Shown: positions 53,437 through 63,751 of the stretch, piece by piece
Layout: the number at the start of each line of letters is the position of its first letter
Position numbering within the stretch: position 1 is the stretch's first letter
Assembly: GCF_000316605.1 (NCBI RefSeq)
Contig: NC_019683.1
Location: 728,036-792,035 of the forward strand
DNA from: [Leptolyngbya] sp. PCC 7376
Lineage (GTDB): Bacteria > Cyanobacteriota > Cyanobacteriia > Cyanobacteriales > MRBY01
Length of the DNA: 64,000 nucleotides
Reading direction: 5' to 3'
Position numbers and translations under genes: made by a program
Notes under the pieces: generated by a model
What the model was told of the DNA's origin: nothing
Seen by the model: the letters and a program-made list of their open reading frames with translations, nothing else
Database searches by the model: none

Positions 53437-54256
53437 TAGATTGTTTGTTTCCGCTTGTGAGTGGGTGATAACAATTCAAAAAAGCCTTAAAAATCAATCA
53501 TTGATCCAATTCAATTACTCACTCCTGCTAACACAGAAAATAAGCCCTATAATCTCCTTTCTATTTCCATGAAATACTTCGGCGAATGTTCAACTTGCCA
53601 GAAAAAACATGGAAAACACTTAGGCTTTATTGATTATCATGAAATCCAGATAGTTGCCCTTGTGAGGTAGGGACTCTCTAACGAAGTCTGATATCAAAAA
53701 AAACGGTTCTTGAAGCACATTATCTTTCAGAACATCAGACACCAATTACAAGATGTTCAATATCAGATCAAACTATTGATATACAAATATTCTAGCCTCA
53801 TTATTCAGTAAAAATACTGAGACCCTTCAATCAAAATCAACATAGGGAAATCTCTTCAGGCTTCTTTTTAAACTCTCATTAGAGGCTCATTAATCAATTC
53901 CCTTCAGAATTTTAATAAAGCGTAACGTTCAATCCTCCCTTATTTGAATTAACCTTAACCATTCACTAAGCATTTAACGCTACCGAAATACAATGCAGGG
54001 GGTAGGCTTTAGGGAGGGTAATAATTTAGTTACTAAGCTAGGGAATTATCAGAATACTAGAAGATATTTGTCATCGTATGAACTGAACACAGCTATCATA
54101 TGATGCGAAAAAGAACATAAAAAATTGCCGGATGTCAAAAAAAAACACAGAAATATTAGAGGAATGACTACAACATAGATAAATATACTTATCTGTTTTT
54201 AATCACCCTAGTATTCGATGTTTTGACCCTCTCCTAGCTCTATCTCACGTAGTTTT
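53437..54256. other. Long intergenic region between two PatA-type genes
   Basis: 820 bp, AT-rich, HIP1-free, with no convincing ORF or hairpin. It may hold a second promoter or a decayed gene; nothing recognised. Confidence 0.5.
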
Positions 54257-55387
54257 ATGGAAGTGCAGGATACTGCTACAAAAAAAGTTGTGATTCCGGG
54301 GAAAGCTCTTCAGAGTCTGATCCTCAAAAAGCTCTCGGGCACCGTCACAATATTCGACCCTTCAGATGAGTCAGTTTATTGGCACTTACACTTCGGAGAC
54401 GGCAAACTTCACTATGCCACTAGTGGCATCGGTAAGCGGGAACGTTTGGAATATTTACTAAAACTATTATTTCCAAACACTGACTTTCCCATTCCCAATA
54501 ACCTTACAGACGAATATTCATACGTTTGTAAAATTTGGCAGATGGGGAAATTCTCCCTTAAACAAGTCCGACAAGTGCTTTATTTCCTCACCCAGGAAGC
54601 CATTACTCAAGTTTTGGCTTTGCCACGGGCAGCAATGTCATTTAAGCGTTCATCAAAATCTTTAGATCCATTACTTCTCTCATTAGCATTGAAGCAAATG
54701 GTTCGTCCGCTACAGGATCAAATACGCAGTGTCGTACAACTACGATCAGAAATCAGCTCTCCTTTTGAGCGTTTGTATTTGGAAAATGTTGAGCAGATCG
54801 TCCATCAATCTTGGCTGAACGTAGAGGATTATGAATTTGTTGAGAGCATAGTCGAAGAGCTTCATAAAAAAAACACATTGTATGAACTCAGTTTTCAAGT
54901 TAAACAAACCACTATCCAGTTAGGTACATTACTAAAACCACTAATCCAAGCAGGTGGGATCAGGGTACTTCCTTATCAAGAACTGATTCGGCCGGAACGC
55001 CCCTTAATCGCTTGTATTGACGATAGTAAGGCGACTCAGCGTATTGTCAAAATGACACTCGAAGCTAGCGGCTTCCAGGTTGTCGGAGTCACAGAACCGG
55101 CTCAGGCTCTTACAACATTTGCCCGTCAACGCCCAGAGGTGATCTTAATGGATATTAATATGCCGGATATCGATGGTTACGAGCTTTGTCGGATGTTTAA
55201 TCAGTCCAGAATCCTTAAAAATATACCTGTAGTGATGTTAACTGGCCGAGATGGTTTACTTGATCGCATTCGTGCTCGCATGGTTGGGGCATCGGACTTT
55301 ATCGCAAAACCATTTAATCCCCAAGAATTAATTCAGTTAGTGCAGTCATATTTACCAGCTAATCTTCCTGAATCCAAACTTTCATAA
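54257..55387 (+). CDS. pilG: PatA-type response regulator (PilG), second copy
   Basis: A 376-residue paralogue of the gene at 52231: same PATAN/DUF4388 start (KKVVIPGKALQSLILKKLSG, WHLHFGDGKLHYATSG) and a receiver domain with IACIDDSKATQRIV, Asp299 in VILMDINMPD and FIAKPF. It lacks the Pro/Gln tail. It lies 37 nt before pilH, so this copy is the operon member in the usual PilG position. It likely acts as phosphorylation output to the type IV pilus machinery. Confidence 0.9.
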   Translation: MEVQDTATKKVVIPGKALQSLILKKLSGTVTIFDPSDESVYWHLHFGDGKLHYATSGIGKRERLEYLLKLLFPNTDFPIPNNLTDEYSYVCKIWQMGKFSLKQVRQVLYFLTQEAITQVLALPRAAMSFKRSSKSLDPLLLSLALKQMVRPLQDQIRSVVQLRSEISSPFERLYLENVEQIVHQSWLNVEDYEFVESIVEELHKKNTLYELSFQVKQTTIQLGTLLKPLIQAGGIRVLPYQELIRPERPLIACIDDSKATQRIVKMTLEASGFQVVGVTEPAQALTTFARQRPEVILMDINMPDIDGYELCRMFNQSRILKNIPVVMLTGRDGLLDRIRARMVGASDFIAKPFNPQELIQLVQSYLPANLPESKLS

Positions 55388-55424
55388 CGACTTAACAAGA
55401 TAGTAAAGGGCAGAGGCAACACTC

Positions 55425-55787
55425 ATGAAAAATGCATTAGTTGTAGAGGATTCCAAGTCTGAGCAAAAGCTGGTTCAGGCCTTGCTTGAGAAGATGGAAA
55501 TCAAAGTTGATATCGCTGATAACGGAGAAGAAGCGCTTGACTGGCTGAAAAGTAATGACCAGCCGGACTTGATTCTTTTAGATATCGTTATGCCAGACAT
55601 GAATGGTCTAGAGCTCTGCCGTGAGATTCGGGAGACTTTAGGTTATGCCGATATTCCAATTATTTTTTGTTCTAACAAAAGTGAAGAGTTTGATCGGTTT
55701 TGGGCGCTACGTCAGGGCGGCAATGCTTATATTACAAAGCCTTATAGTCCAATGGATTTGATTAAAACGGTGAAGGCACATCTCTAG
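55425..55787 (+). CDS. pilH: CheY-like response regulator
   Basis: A stand-alone receiver domain of 120 residues: acidic pair Glu8-Asp9 in VVEDSKSEQK, phospho-acceptor Asp53 in ILLDIVMPD and Lys105 in YITKPYSP. Equivalent to PilH/PixH in Synechocystis operons. It competes for or drains phosphate from the CheA-like kinase (family knowledge). 37 nt after pilG. Confidence 0.92.
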   Translation: MKNALVVEDSKSEQKLVQALLEKMEIKVDIADNGEEALDWLKSNDQPDLILLDIVMPDMNGLELCREIRETLGYADIPIIFCSNKSEEFDRFWALRQGGNAYITKPYSPMDLIKTVKAHL

Positions 55788-55841
55788 TGTCTATGTCGTG
55801 CTTGAAACTTCGTCTTTTTAAAGTCAAGGCTCCCACAAATT

Positions 55842-56336
55842 ATGTCCACACTTGCGGCCACGGCTGACTATTTCCAAGTACAGCTTTATCCCAACAATTC
55901 ATCGCCATCTCTTAGCCAAACTCTACTTTTAATTCCGCTAAGTGATATTGCCGAGATCATCACGGTACAACAGCGCGAAATTTGCCCCTTGCCCGGTGTC
56001 CCGCAGGGGGTCACTGGTGTTTTAAACCTGAGAGGACAACTTATCTGGACAATGGATTTACGTCTATTAAATCGGGATTGGGGGGATTCTACTCGCCAAA
56101 ATCCCCAGGCAAAATCCACTTTAGTGTTGGTGACATCTGAACAAGGCCAAATCGGTTGCTACGTGGATAGTTTAAAGGGAATTGTCAACTGCCATCTTGG
56201 GCAACAAAGGGAGGTTCAAACTTACCATCAGGCAGCTTACGCTTTTTGTAAGAGTGAAATTGAACTCCCAAATAGTCAGCTCGGGCTACTGCTAGATACG
56301 CCTCAGTTATTTCAGCATCTGCAAAACGGTCGATAA
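55842..56336 (+). CDS. pilI: CheW-like adaptor
   Basis: A 164-residue CheW domain (LLLIPLSDIAEIITVQQREI, PLPGVPQGVTGVLNLRGQLIWTMDL) that couples the receptor PilJ to the kinase PilL. The order pilG-H-I-J-L matches Synechocystis. The region RGQLIWTMDLR fits the conserved RG.(I/V).PVIDL of CheW with Trp in place of Pro. Confidence 0.92.
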   Translation: MSTLAATADYFQVQLYPNNSSPSLSQTLLLIPLSDIAEIITVQQREICPLPGVPQGVTGVLNLRGQLIWTMDLRLLNRDWGDSTRQNPQAKSTLVLVTSEQGQIGCYVDSLKGIVNCHLGQQREVQTYHQAAYAFCKSEIELPNSQLGLLLDTPQLFQHLQNGR

Positions 56337-56428
56337 GTTTATCCAATATTGTTTGTTTTTTGGGCTCCGGTGCAGTTTTTACCTTTTTTTTGTTCAACTC
56401 AAAGTCTTACTAAGTCACAAGGATTGTT

Positions 56429-59389
56429 ATGACGGCTACAACTGATACATTTAACCAGTCTAATTATTCGCCCGCCATCAAAGAACTACAAGCGGCGATC
56501 GCCGTCGATCCGACGGATGTGATAACGAAGCTCAACCTTGCCAGTCAGTATGAAGAAGAAGGTTTTGTAGACGAGGCAGCAGAAGTCTATCGAGATATTA
56601 TCAAGACTGACACCGAAGGTGTTTTTGCAGCAAGTGCAGAACAAGCATTAAAGAATCTGGGTAAGAGCATCGAAGCAGACCCGCCAACCCAATCTCCTCA
56701 ACAATCCTCAGTCCCTGCCCCAGATCCAACGCAATCTTATTCTGAAAATATTGAAGCCCTCAGACGCGAAGTAACGGCTGACCCTTCGGATATGGTTGCC
56801 CAAATCAGCCTAGCAAACGCCTTTGAGAGTGAAGGGCATGCCAAAGAAGCAGCCTCTGTCTACGTATACATCATTGAGAACGACAAGGAAGAGGTCTTCT
56901 CTGCCAGCGCCCAGAAAGCATTAGAAGATCTCCAGGAACGTTTCCCAAATGAACAGCTTGTGGGATCCGCATCGCCAAAACAAGAGCAAACAGTAGAACC
57001 TGAAGTCGTACATCCACGCGAGAAGCAAACGGCCAATGATATCGATTTCCTTGGTCAGCCCAAACCAACAAAACCAAGCAACCAACGAGCCAATCAAGTT
57101 CTCAGTCGACTACGAGACTTACCGATCGCCCAAAAGCAGTTTGGTGGCATGTTGCTCTCCAGTCTCCTGACCCTAACGGGAGTAGTCGGTGCAGGTATTG
57201 CGATTACGACCACTTCTGGTCAAAGTCAGTTGCGTGAACAAGCCTCATCAGAGCTGGCGGTAAACGAAATTCAATACGACATTAAAATCAACCAGATGGG
57301 TTTCGGTTTCCGGGGTCAGTCCGATAACGTAGCGGTTATTGAAGCTGCGACAGAGTATGCTCAAACGCGTCAAGTTTCACCAGGAGTGCGATCGCAGGTA
57401 GATGCAATTCTAAAGAATGAGATTCAAGCACGAAACATTGAATTCGCGACCCTAGTGGGTAACGATAAAAAAATCATTGTTAATGCCAATGAAAATCGTG
57501 CAGGTGATACTTTTGACCCTAATGGTTTGGTCAGCGAGGTTTTGGCAAATCCAAGTCAGATCAAAACCAGTGAACTTATCCCATGGGAGGAGATCGAGGC
57601 CGAAAAACCGCCTTTACCAGAAGGAACATCTCCGGAAGATAAGGCTCTTGTTCGTTACACAGTAACGCCAGTAACTAGCAGTGGTGGTCAAGTGGTTGGT
57701 GTCTTGGTTTCTGGTGACCTTGTGCTTGAAGGCAAAGTCGCCATTCCGACTGAAACAGTTAAAGCCTTTGACTCTGGTTACAGTGCGGTCTATCACATTA
57801 ATGATGATGGGTCTTTTAATTTCTCTACTGCTGCATCAGAAACGCTTGAAGGTGCAGGTAATGGAGCAGCGGGACAATTAGTAATTCACACCAGTATCGA
57901 TGAAGCAGAGGCTCTAGCTCTCCCAACGACTGAGTTGCTAGAGGATGCCACCGCTGCTAATGGAGAAATCGTTACGTCAAGAAAAGAAGTTGCGGGACAA
58001 AGCTATACCCTTGCAGCGGTTAGTCTCAAGAATAATGCAGGTCAACCTGTGGCTATTTTGGTACGAGGAACTCCGGTTGAAAACTTAAATGCTCTGCTCC
58101 GGAGTAGTTTATTGCTCCAAGTCGGTGTGGGTGTCGTGGCAATCACGATGTCGGCAGTATTGGCAGGCTTGTTAGGACGAGCTATCAGTAAGCCGATTCA
58201 GGATTTGCAGAAAGCAGCTCAAGATTTCGGTCAAGGGGACTTGAGTGCTCGTGCAGAAGCGGAGACACGGGATGAGATTGGTCTCTTGGCAGAAACGTTT
58301 AACGAGATGGCAGAAGATATTCTTACTTCTACTGAGGCGATCGCCCGTCAATCAGAAGCCAACGAACGAGAGGCAATCTTCCAACGGAAAGAGCGTGAGC
58401 GACTACAACAGGGGGTAATTCGCTTACTCCTACGCATTGAAGAAGCCCGCCGTGGTGACCTCAGAGTACAAGCCCTTGTGGACGAAGGGGAAGTCGGTTC
58501 GATTGCAGACGCATTTAACGCCACGATGCGAAGTCTGCAAGACCTGGTTGCACAGGTACAAAGTTCTGCGAACCAAGTGCATGACTCCGCTATCAGCAAC
58601 ACAGGTTTAATTACCCAGCTCTCAGATGAAGCACGACTCCAAGAGCAATCGATTCAGTCGGCGGAAAAATCGGTTCAGGGTATTGCCCAATCGATTCAAT
58701 CCGTTGCGAAATCTGCCCAAGTCGCGGCGAAAATTGCCCGCACCTCCCGTCTCGCTGCACAACAGGGTCAACAAACCATGGACGAAACGGTATCTAACAT
58801 TGATACGATTCGAACCTCGGTAGCAGACACCTCCAAAAAAGCAAAACGCTTGGCTGAGTCTTCCCAAGAGATTTCGAAGATTGTCAACATCATTTCTGAC
58901 ATCTCCGAGAAAACGAACCTCCTGGCATTTAACGCCTCCATTGAGGCAACACGTGCGGGTGAAAATGGTCAAGGTTTCCGAGTGGTTGCGGATGAGGTCC
59001 GACGTCTGGCAGAGCAGGTTACAAGTTCTGCCCAAGAGATTGAGCAACTGATTGGTGGTATTCAGGAAGAGACGGTGGAAATGATGAAAATGATGGAAGA
59101 CAGTACATCACAGGTTGTCACCGGAACAGAACTGGTACGGAAAACGAAAACCACGCTCCAAAATGTGGCACGCATTAGTGAAGAGATCGACAAAGTATTG
59201 AACTCCATCTCGAAAGCAACGGTCTCCCAGCGGGAAGCATCTAAGAAGGTGACGCAAACGATGAAGTCTGTCGCAACGGTAGCGCAAAAAACAGCGACCC
59301 AATCCGAGACGATGTCCGAGCAGCTCGGCTCACTCTCAGAGGTGGCGATCGCCCTCCAGGAATCATCGTCGAAGTTTAAAGTTAACTAA
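56429..59389 (+). CDS. pilJ: Methyl-accepting chemotaxis protein (PilJ-like) with N-terminal TPR-like repeats
   Basis: A 986-residue protein. The cytoplasmic N terminus has two related 65-residue repeats (about 15-80 and 108-172; [20 protein letters not shown] and [20 protein letters not shown]) of TPR type. Membrane helices lie at about 239-260 and 559-582, enclosing an outer ligand-binding domain of about 300 residues. HAMP follows, then a second HAMP-like stretch and the signalling domain with the tip [20 protein letters not shown] (about 823-842). No GAF or bilin-binding Cys is seen, so it is PilJ rather than the photoreceptor PixJ/TaxD1. Confidence 0.9.
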   Translation: MTATTDTFNQSNYSPAIKELQAAIAVDPTDVITKLNLASQYEEEGFVDEAAEVYRDIIKTDTEGVFAASAEQALKNLGKSIEADPPTQSPQQSSVPAPDPTQSYSENIEALRREVTADPSDMVAQISLANAFESEGHAKEAASVYVYIIENDKEEVFSASAQKALEDLQERFPNEQLVGSASPKQEQTVEPEVVHPREKQTANDIDFLGQPKPTKPSNQRANQVLSRLRDLPIAQKQFGGMLLSSLLTLTGVVGAGIAITTTSGQSQLREQASSELAVNEIQYDIKINQMGFGFRGQSDNVAVIEAATEYAQTRQVSPGVRSQVDAILKNEIQARNIEFATLVGNDKKIIVNANENRAGDTFDPNGLVSEVLANPSQIKTSELIPWEEIEAEKPPLPEGTSPEDKALVRYTVTPVTSSGGQVVGVLVSGDLVLEGKVAIPTETVKAFDSGYSAVYHINDDGSFNFSTAASETLEGAGNGAAGQLVIHTSIDEAEALALPTTELLEDATAANGEIVTSRKEVAGQSYTLAAVSLKNNAGQPVAILVRGTPVENLNALLRSSLLLQVGVGVVAITMSAVLAGLLGRAISKPIQDLQKAAQDFGQGDLSARAEAETRDEIGLLAETFNEMAEDILTSTEAIARQSEANEREAIFQRKERERLQQGVIRLLLRIEEARRGDLRVQALVDEGEVGSIADAFNATMRSLQDLVAQVQSSANQVHDSAISNTGLITQLSDEARLQEQSIQSAEKSVQGIAQSIQSVAKSAQVAAKIARTSRLAAQQGQQTMDETVSNIDTIRTSVADTSKKAKRLAESSQEISKIVNIISDISEKTNLLAFNASIEATRAGENGQGFRVVADEVRRLAEQVTSSAQEIEQLIGGIQEETVEMMKMMEDSTSQVVTGTELVRKTKTTLQNVARISEEIDKVLNSISKATVSQREASKKVTQTMKSVATVAQKTATQSETMSEQLGSLSEVAIALQESSSKFKVN

Positions 59390-59440
59390 TTCTTTCGTTC
59401 ATCCTCATCCTCTAGACTCTATCGGGATCTAATTTCCATC

Positions 59441-62257
59441 ATGTTGGACGCAGCCAGTTTAAAAGCGATCGCCCTCGAAACCCGTCACTGCTTCTTACTT
59501 GAAGATGCGCCGGATTTCATCAATCTTTTTAACGACAGCGCCGCGCAGTTGCGAGAAGAATTACAGCAGCCCACAGGCGCTGATACGAGTGCTTTATATA
59601 AAAATCTCGTTCGTGCCGCCCATTCCATTAAAGGTGGTGCAGGCCTAGCAGAGCTGTCATTGCTCAATCGACTCGCCCACAAAATGGAAGACCTGTTGGA
59701 ATTGATGGCGGAGGGGCGTATCCAAGACCAATTCACGGGCATTGAGCTGGTGAGTTTGGCGATGGAAGAAGTGCAAAGTTGCATTGATCTGGCGTCTACG
59801 GATGATAATAATCCAGGTGAATCTGCGGGGGCTCCTGAACTCATTCAGGCTCTCGCAGAATTTTTAGAGACAGCCGACGCCAAAACCCAGCCCAGCTCCG
59901 AGTCTGCCAATAATTCTGCGACACCCAGTAAATTTGTCGCAACGGCTCTCAGTGTCGATCTCGAAGCCTGTGTCAAACGAATGGCCGATTCTCTCGAGAC
60001 GGACGCCACTCCGCATCGTCTCAGTTCTCATTTCCAAACCTTAACGGAGGAATGTCAGCTGCTTGGGGAAGCACTGAGTTTACCGTGGCTCCAAAATATT
60101 GCCGTCATGATTAATCAGGTACAACAACATCCGGCAGTACCTCTCAAAAAGTTAGCGGAGTTGGCGATCGCCGAAATCCGTAATCTCAGCAACTCCTATC
60201 TCAAAAACCCCGATCACACTGACCCTTCTCCAGATTTTCAAGACTTTGTACGCCAATATCAAACGGCCAAAGCACCAGCGCCTCAACCGATTGCCCAGCA
60301 ACCAGAACCCTCAACTCTTACTCCAGTAGCGGCAACAGCGACAGCCACCCAAATCCCAGCAAAAGTTTCTGCAAAAACAACCTTCTCCCCCCAAAAAACA
60401 TCCACTGTCCAAGTGCGGATGCCTATTGACCAGCTCAACCGTATGGGTAACGCGGTCGGAGAACTTTTTATCGGGTATGAGCAATTATCGCGACACCACC
60501 AACAACTCCAACAGGCGAGTCGTAATCTCAAACAAAGAACACTACAACTCAATCCAATTCACGATGAAGTAACCACCCTCTACGATAAATTGGCCAGTGC
60601 GACACCGGGCGAAACGCTCACCCCAAACAACGCAGTCAGTCGTGGTAACGCCAATGAGTTTGATAGTCTGCATTTCGACCAATATACCCAAGCTCACTCC
60701 AACCTCCAGCAATTCCAGGAGTTGATGGTACAGGTACAAGAAATCCGAGAAGATATCGAGTTGATCCGTTGGGAGTTTCAAAATTCCCTGGACAGTATGC
60801 GGCAACAGTTAGAGTATCTCAACCAAGATCTCACCCAATCCCGCTTAATCCCTTTCGGTAAATTGGCAAGGCGCTTTATCTCTTCCCTCGAAACCTTGAG
60901 TAAACGCTATCCCCAATCTGCGCAACTTCAAATTATTGGCGAACAAGTGCTCATTGACCAAGCGATCCTTGAGCAGTTACGAACTCCATTAACTCATCTC
61001 ATTCGTAATGCGTTTGACCATGGCATCGAAGCGGCTGTCCAACGTCGCCAAGTAGGTAAGCCTGATGTTGGCACCATTACCGTCTCTGCAAAATTGCAGG
61101 GAAATATGGTGGAAGTAGAAGTTAGTGATGATGGTAAAGGCATTGATATCGAAAGGGTTTGGCAAAAAGCACTGGATCTAGGTCTCTATACCGTTGAAGA
61201 TCGCGATCACCTTAGTGATGGGCAAATTTTAGACCTGATTTTTTCTCCGGGTTTCTCAACTCGCCAAGAAGTAACAGACCTCTCTGGACGAGGCATGGGA
61301 TTAGATATTGTGCGCCTTGAGCTAGGGCAACTCAGTGGCACTGTCTTGGTAAACCAACAACCTCAACAGGGGACGAAATTTGTTATTCGGATTCCGCTCA
61401 GTTTCAATATTTTGCCGCTATTACTCTGCCGATGTCAGCAGCAAATCATCGCTTTACCATCGGTAAATGTGCAAGCCATTATTTCCCTCGCGGATAAAGA
61501 TTCGACCCAAGCTCCTCCTGAATTTTTAAACTGGCAAGGTCAAAATCTAAAACTCCATGCCCTTGATCAGCTTTTGCCCTACACTCAGTCTTCTATTTTT
61601 CTCCCCTCTGAAAGACGTCCTCAACCAGTTATCGGTGTGGTTGTCCGGCAGGATGAAAACTCGATGGCGATCGCTGTTGATGAGATTATTGGAGAGCGGG
61701 AATTAGTATTAAAAGCTTTGAATCAAACGGTAGCCTATCCCTCCTATGTGGCAGGTTGTACAGTCCTAGGTTCCGGGGAAGTGGTTCCGGTACTTGTGCC
61801 CGATGCCTTTGATGAATTGCTTGAGCACCAGCAGACTCAGCCCGTTGCTCCAGCTATTACAGAAACTTCAGCTCAGCGAGATTTACGTCAACCGTCGATC
61901 TTAGTGATTGATGACTCTGTCGCAGTGCGTCGTACTCTCGATAAAATGCTCACTCAATGTGGCTACCAAGTGCATCAATGTCGTGATGGCAAAGAGGCAT
62001 GGAATTTCCTTAACCGTTCTAACCAAGTCTTCGATCTGGCGATTTGTGACCTTGAGATGCCGGGCTACGATGGCTTTACGCTTTTACAAATGGTACGAGG
62101 ACAACAGCAATGGAATGATTTGCCTTTCGTCATGCTCACCTCTCGTGACAATGATCTACACCGCCAAAAAGCGAAAAAACTCGGCGCTAATAATTATTTC
62201 ACCAAGCCATTCCAACCGATCCAATTCCTTGAGGCAATCTCTGCCTACGTCAGCTAA
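59441..62257 (+). CDS. pilL: CheA-like hybrid histidine kinase (PilL)
   Basis: A 938-residue protein. The HPt domain is N-terminal with His61 in AAHSIKGGAGLAEL; a long variable linker follows; then dimerisation and ATP-binding domains (LIRNAFDHGIE, DDGKGID, SGRGMGLDIVR), a CheW-like domain (about 645-790) and a C-terminal receiver domain (SILVIDDSVAVRRTL, phospho-acceptor in LAICDLEMPGYDG, YFTKPF). Phosphorylates the PilG and PilH receivers. Last gene of the operon, 51 nt after pilJ. Confidence 0.93.
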   Translation: MLDAASLKAIALETRHCFLLEDAPDFINLFNDSAAQLREELQQPTGADTSALYKNLVRAAHSIKGGAGLAELSLLNRLAHKMEDLLELMAEGRIQDQFTGIELVSLAMEEVQSCIDLASTDDNNPGESAGAPELIQALAEFLETADAKTQPSSESANNSATPSKFVATALSVDLEACVKRMADSLETDATPHRLSSHFQTLTEECQLLGEALSLPWLQNIAVMINQVQQHPAVPLKKLAELAIAEIRNLSNSYLKNPDHTDPSPDFQDFVRQYQTAKAPAPQPIAQQPEPSTLTPVAATATATQIPAKVSAKTTFSPQKTSTVQVRMPIDQLNRMGNAVGELFIGYEQLSRHHQQLQQASRNLKQRTLQLNPIHDEVTTLYDKLASATPGETLTPNNAVSRGNANEFDSLHFDQYTQAHSNLQQFQELMVQVQEIREDIELIRWEFQNSLDSMRQQLEYLNQDLTQSRLIPFGKLARRFISSLETLSKRYPQSAQLQIIGEQVLIDQAILEQLRTPLTHLIRNAFDHGIEAAVQRRQVGKPDVGTITVSAKLQGNMVEVEVSDDGKGIDIERVWQKALDLGLYTVEDRDHLSDGQILDLIFSPGFSTRQEVTDLSGRGMGLDIVRLELGQLSGTVLVNQQPQQGTKFVIRIPLSFNILPLLLCRCQQQIIALPSVNVQAIISLADKDSTQAPPEFLNWQGQNLKLHALDQLLPYTQSSIFLPSERRPQPVIGVVVRQDENSMAIAVDEIIGERELVLKALNQTVAYPSYVAGCTVLGSGEVVPVLVPDAFDELLEHQQTQPVAPAITETSAQRDLRQPSILVIDDSVAVRRTLDKMLTQCGYQVHQCRDGKEAWNFLNRSNQVFDLAICDLEMPGYDGFTLLQMVRGQQQWNDLPFVMLTSRDNDLHRQKAKKLGANNYFTKPFQPIQFLEAISAYVS

Positions 62258-62297
62258 CTCAATCGGAACGCAAAAGATACACGCGAAAAACCAAAAA

Positions 62298-62849
62298 CTA
62301 AACAGCGGAAATTTTGATTTTGGCGATCGCCTGTTCAACTTGTTGGCGGAGGGTGAGGTTACAAGGATCAGCGAGCATCGCCTTACGAAAATAGGTATGG
62401 GCTTGGGATTGTTTGCCTTTACGGAGCAATAGCGATCCCCATGATAAATAAATGATGCCTTGCCATTGGCGCACTTCCACGTCATCGGGCAATCGTTGGG
62501 CTAAACCTTCAGTTAAGGCGATCGCCCGGGCGAATTTCTCTTTACGCAAACAAGTCTGGAGTGATTGATAGGTTTGCCACTTCAGTCGATGTTCTAATGC
62601 TGACAGTTCGTAGGGGGCACTCACCCGAAGCGGCTCCGCTTTCTCTTCATCAAATGCCGCACTCGGCAATGTCCGCATCAACTCTCGATACGCACGATTT
62701 ATCTCAATAAATTTTTCTTGAGCCTGGCGATCGCCTGCATTCACATCCGGATGAAACCGTCGCGCCAAACGCCGATAAGACGACTTAATCGTTGCAAGTT
62801 CAGCATCAACCCGTAACCCTAAAATTTCATAGCAATGGAGAAGATTCAT
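62298..62849 (-). CDS. DnaJ-domain protein with TPR-like C terminus
   Basis: A 183-residue protein. The J domain (1-65) has CYEILGLRVDAELATIKSSY and the HPD motif in RRFHPDVNAGD, so it can stimulate an Hsp70. The C-terminal part (about 85-180) is helical with TPR-like spacing (LLRKGKQSQAHTYFRKAMLA). No zinc-finger or substrate domain, so it is a type III J protein. Its 3' end lies close to the convergent pilL end. Confidence 0.9.
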   Translation of the reverse strand: MNLLHCYEILGLRVDAELATIKSSYRRLARRFHPDVNAGDRQAQEKFIEINRAYRELMRTLPSAAFDEEKAEPLRVSAPYELSALEHRLKWQTYQSLQTCLRKEKFARAIALTEGLAQRLPDDVEVRQWQGIIYLSWGSLLLRKGKQSQAHTYFRKAMLADPCNLTLRQQVEQAIAKIKISAV

Positions 62850-63046
62850 AAACTGTCGATAAGCGGCCTTGCCCTAAGAATACAGCAAAAAAAACGCTGC
62901 CGCCCTAATCTCAAGGAGCAATCTATATCACATATTTTTTGTGCTCTAAATCACAAAAATATGATGATCTGCGTCGCGATCCCGACGACTTACAGACCTT
63001 AATATTAAGTTACGAATTAATATTGCAAGTGCTTATAATCGCCGAG

Positions 63047-63253
63047 ATGGAATCTCCCCTTAAGCTTTTACCTGGATCAGTCGCAAGCATTTTAGCGGAA
63101 GTCGGTAGGTCAAAATGTCTCACGGAAGCGGATCGATATGGCCTAATGGCAGCAGTATTTGACGAAACACTTTCAGAAGACGAACGACGAGCAATTAATC
63201 GCATTCTCTACAGCGTAGTGCGTGGACGTATTCGGGTCGCTGAACCAGATTAA
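63047..63253 (+). CDS. Small conserved helical protein
   Basis: From ATG 63047 (MESPLKLLPGSVASILAEVG) it has 68 residues; the frame is open to 62939 (104 residues), but the extra N terminus looks like non-coding AT-rich sequence. The body is helical, with DRYGLMAAVFDETLSEDERRAINRILYSV. I recognise the pattern as a small cyanobacterial hypothetical but know no function. Confidence 0.6.
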   Translation: MESPLKLLPGSVASILAEVGRSKCLTEADRYGLMAAVFDETLSEDERRAINRILYSVVRGRIRVAEPD

Positions 63254-63399
63254 CTCATCGATTTTATGCACTCATTTAATGTCTATACACATCTATCGAC
63301 ATTAAATTAAGTCTTGGTCACACACAGATAGAAACCCTCTAAACAACTGAGCAAAAGCAGTTATATTCATTGCTGTAGATCATTGCTTCGATAAAACCA

Positions 63400-63648
63400 T
63401 TGATTAATATTTCGGTTAAGCTTTTCGCCATTTACCAAGAAACCTATCAGCAGGAACAGTTGACTTTGCAGCTCGACGATCAGGCAACGGTGGGGACTTT
63501 GGCAGATAAGATTTTTAATGCACACCCCGAATTAGAACAGTGGCGCAGTGTCACTCGGTATGGGGTCAATATGGAATTTGTTGATGAAAATACGACGCTT
63601 CAAGATGGCGATGAGGTGGTCTTGATTCCGCCTGTTAGTGGTGGTTAA
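63400..63648 (+). CDS. moaD: Molybdopterin synthase sulfur carrier subunit MoaD
   Basis: An 82-residue ubiquitin-fold sulfur carrier ending in GG (PPVSGG), which becomes a thiocarboxylate and gives sulfur to molybdopterin synthesis together with MoaE. VKLFAIYQE start and DGDEVVLIPPVSGG end are typical. The start is TTG at 63400; there is no ATG in a sensible place. Molybdenum cofactor is needed for nitrate reductase. Confidence 0.9.
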   Translation: MINISVKLFAIYQETYQQEQLTLQLDDQATVGTLADKIFNAHPELEQWRSVTRYGVNMEFVDENTTLQDGDEVVLIPPVSGG

Positions 63649-63751
63649 TCAATATTCGGAATAACTATCCCGAAATTTTCAGATGCTCCTCAGCGAAATC
63701 CGGTGTATTTCTGCAAAGATGATCAGCAGTGGAGCGAGCAAAGGCTAGCAA

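Noticed and set aside
58622-59047. A 141-aa minus-strand ORF inside pilJ
   Set aside because: Cys/Arg/Leu-rich antisense shadow of the repetitive signalling domain.
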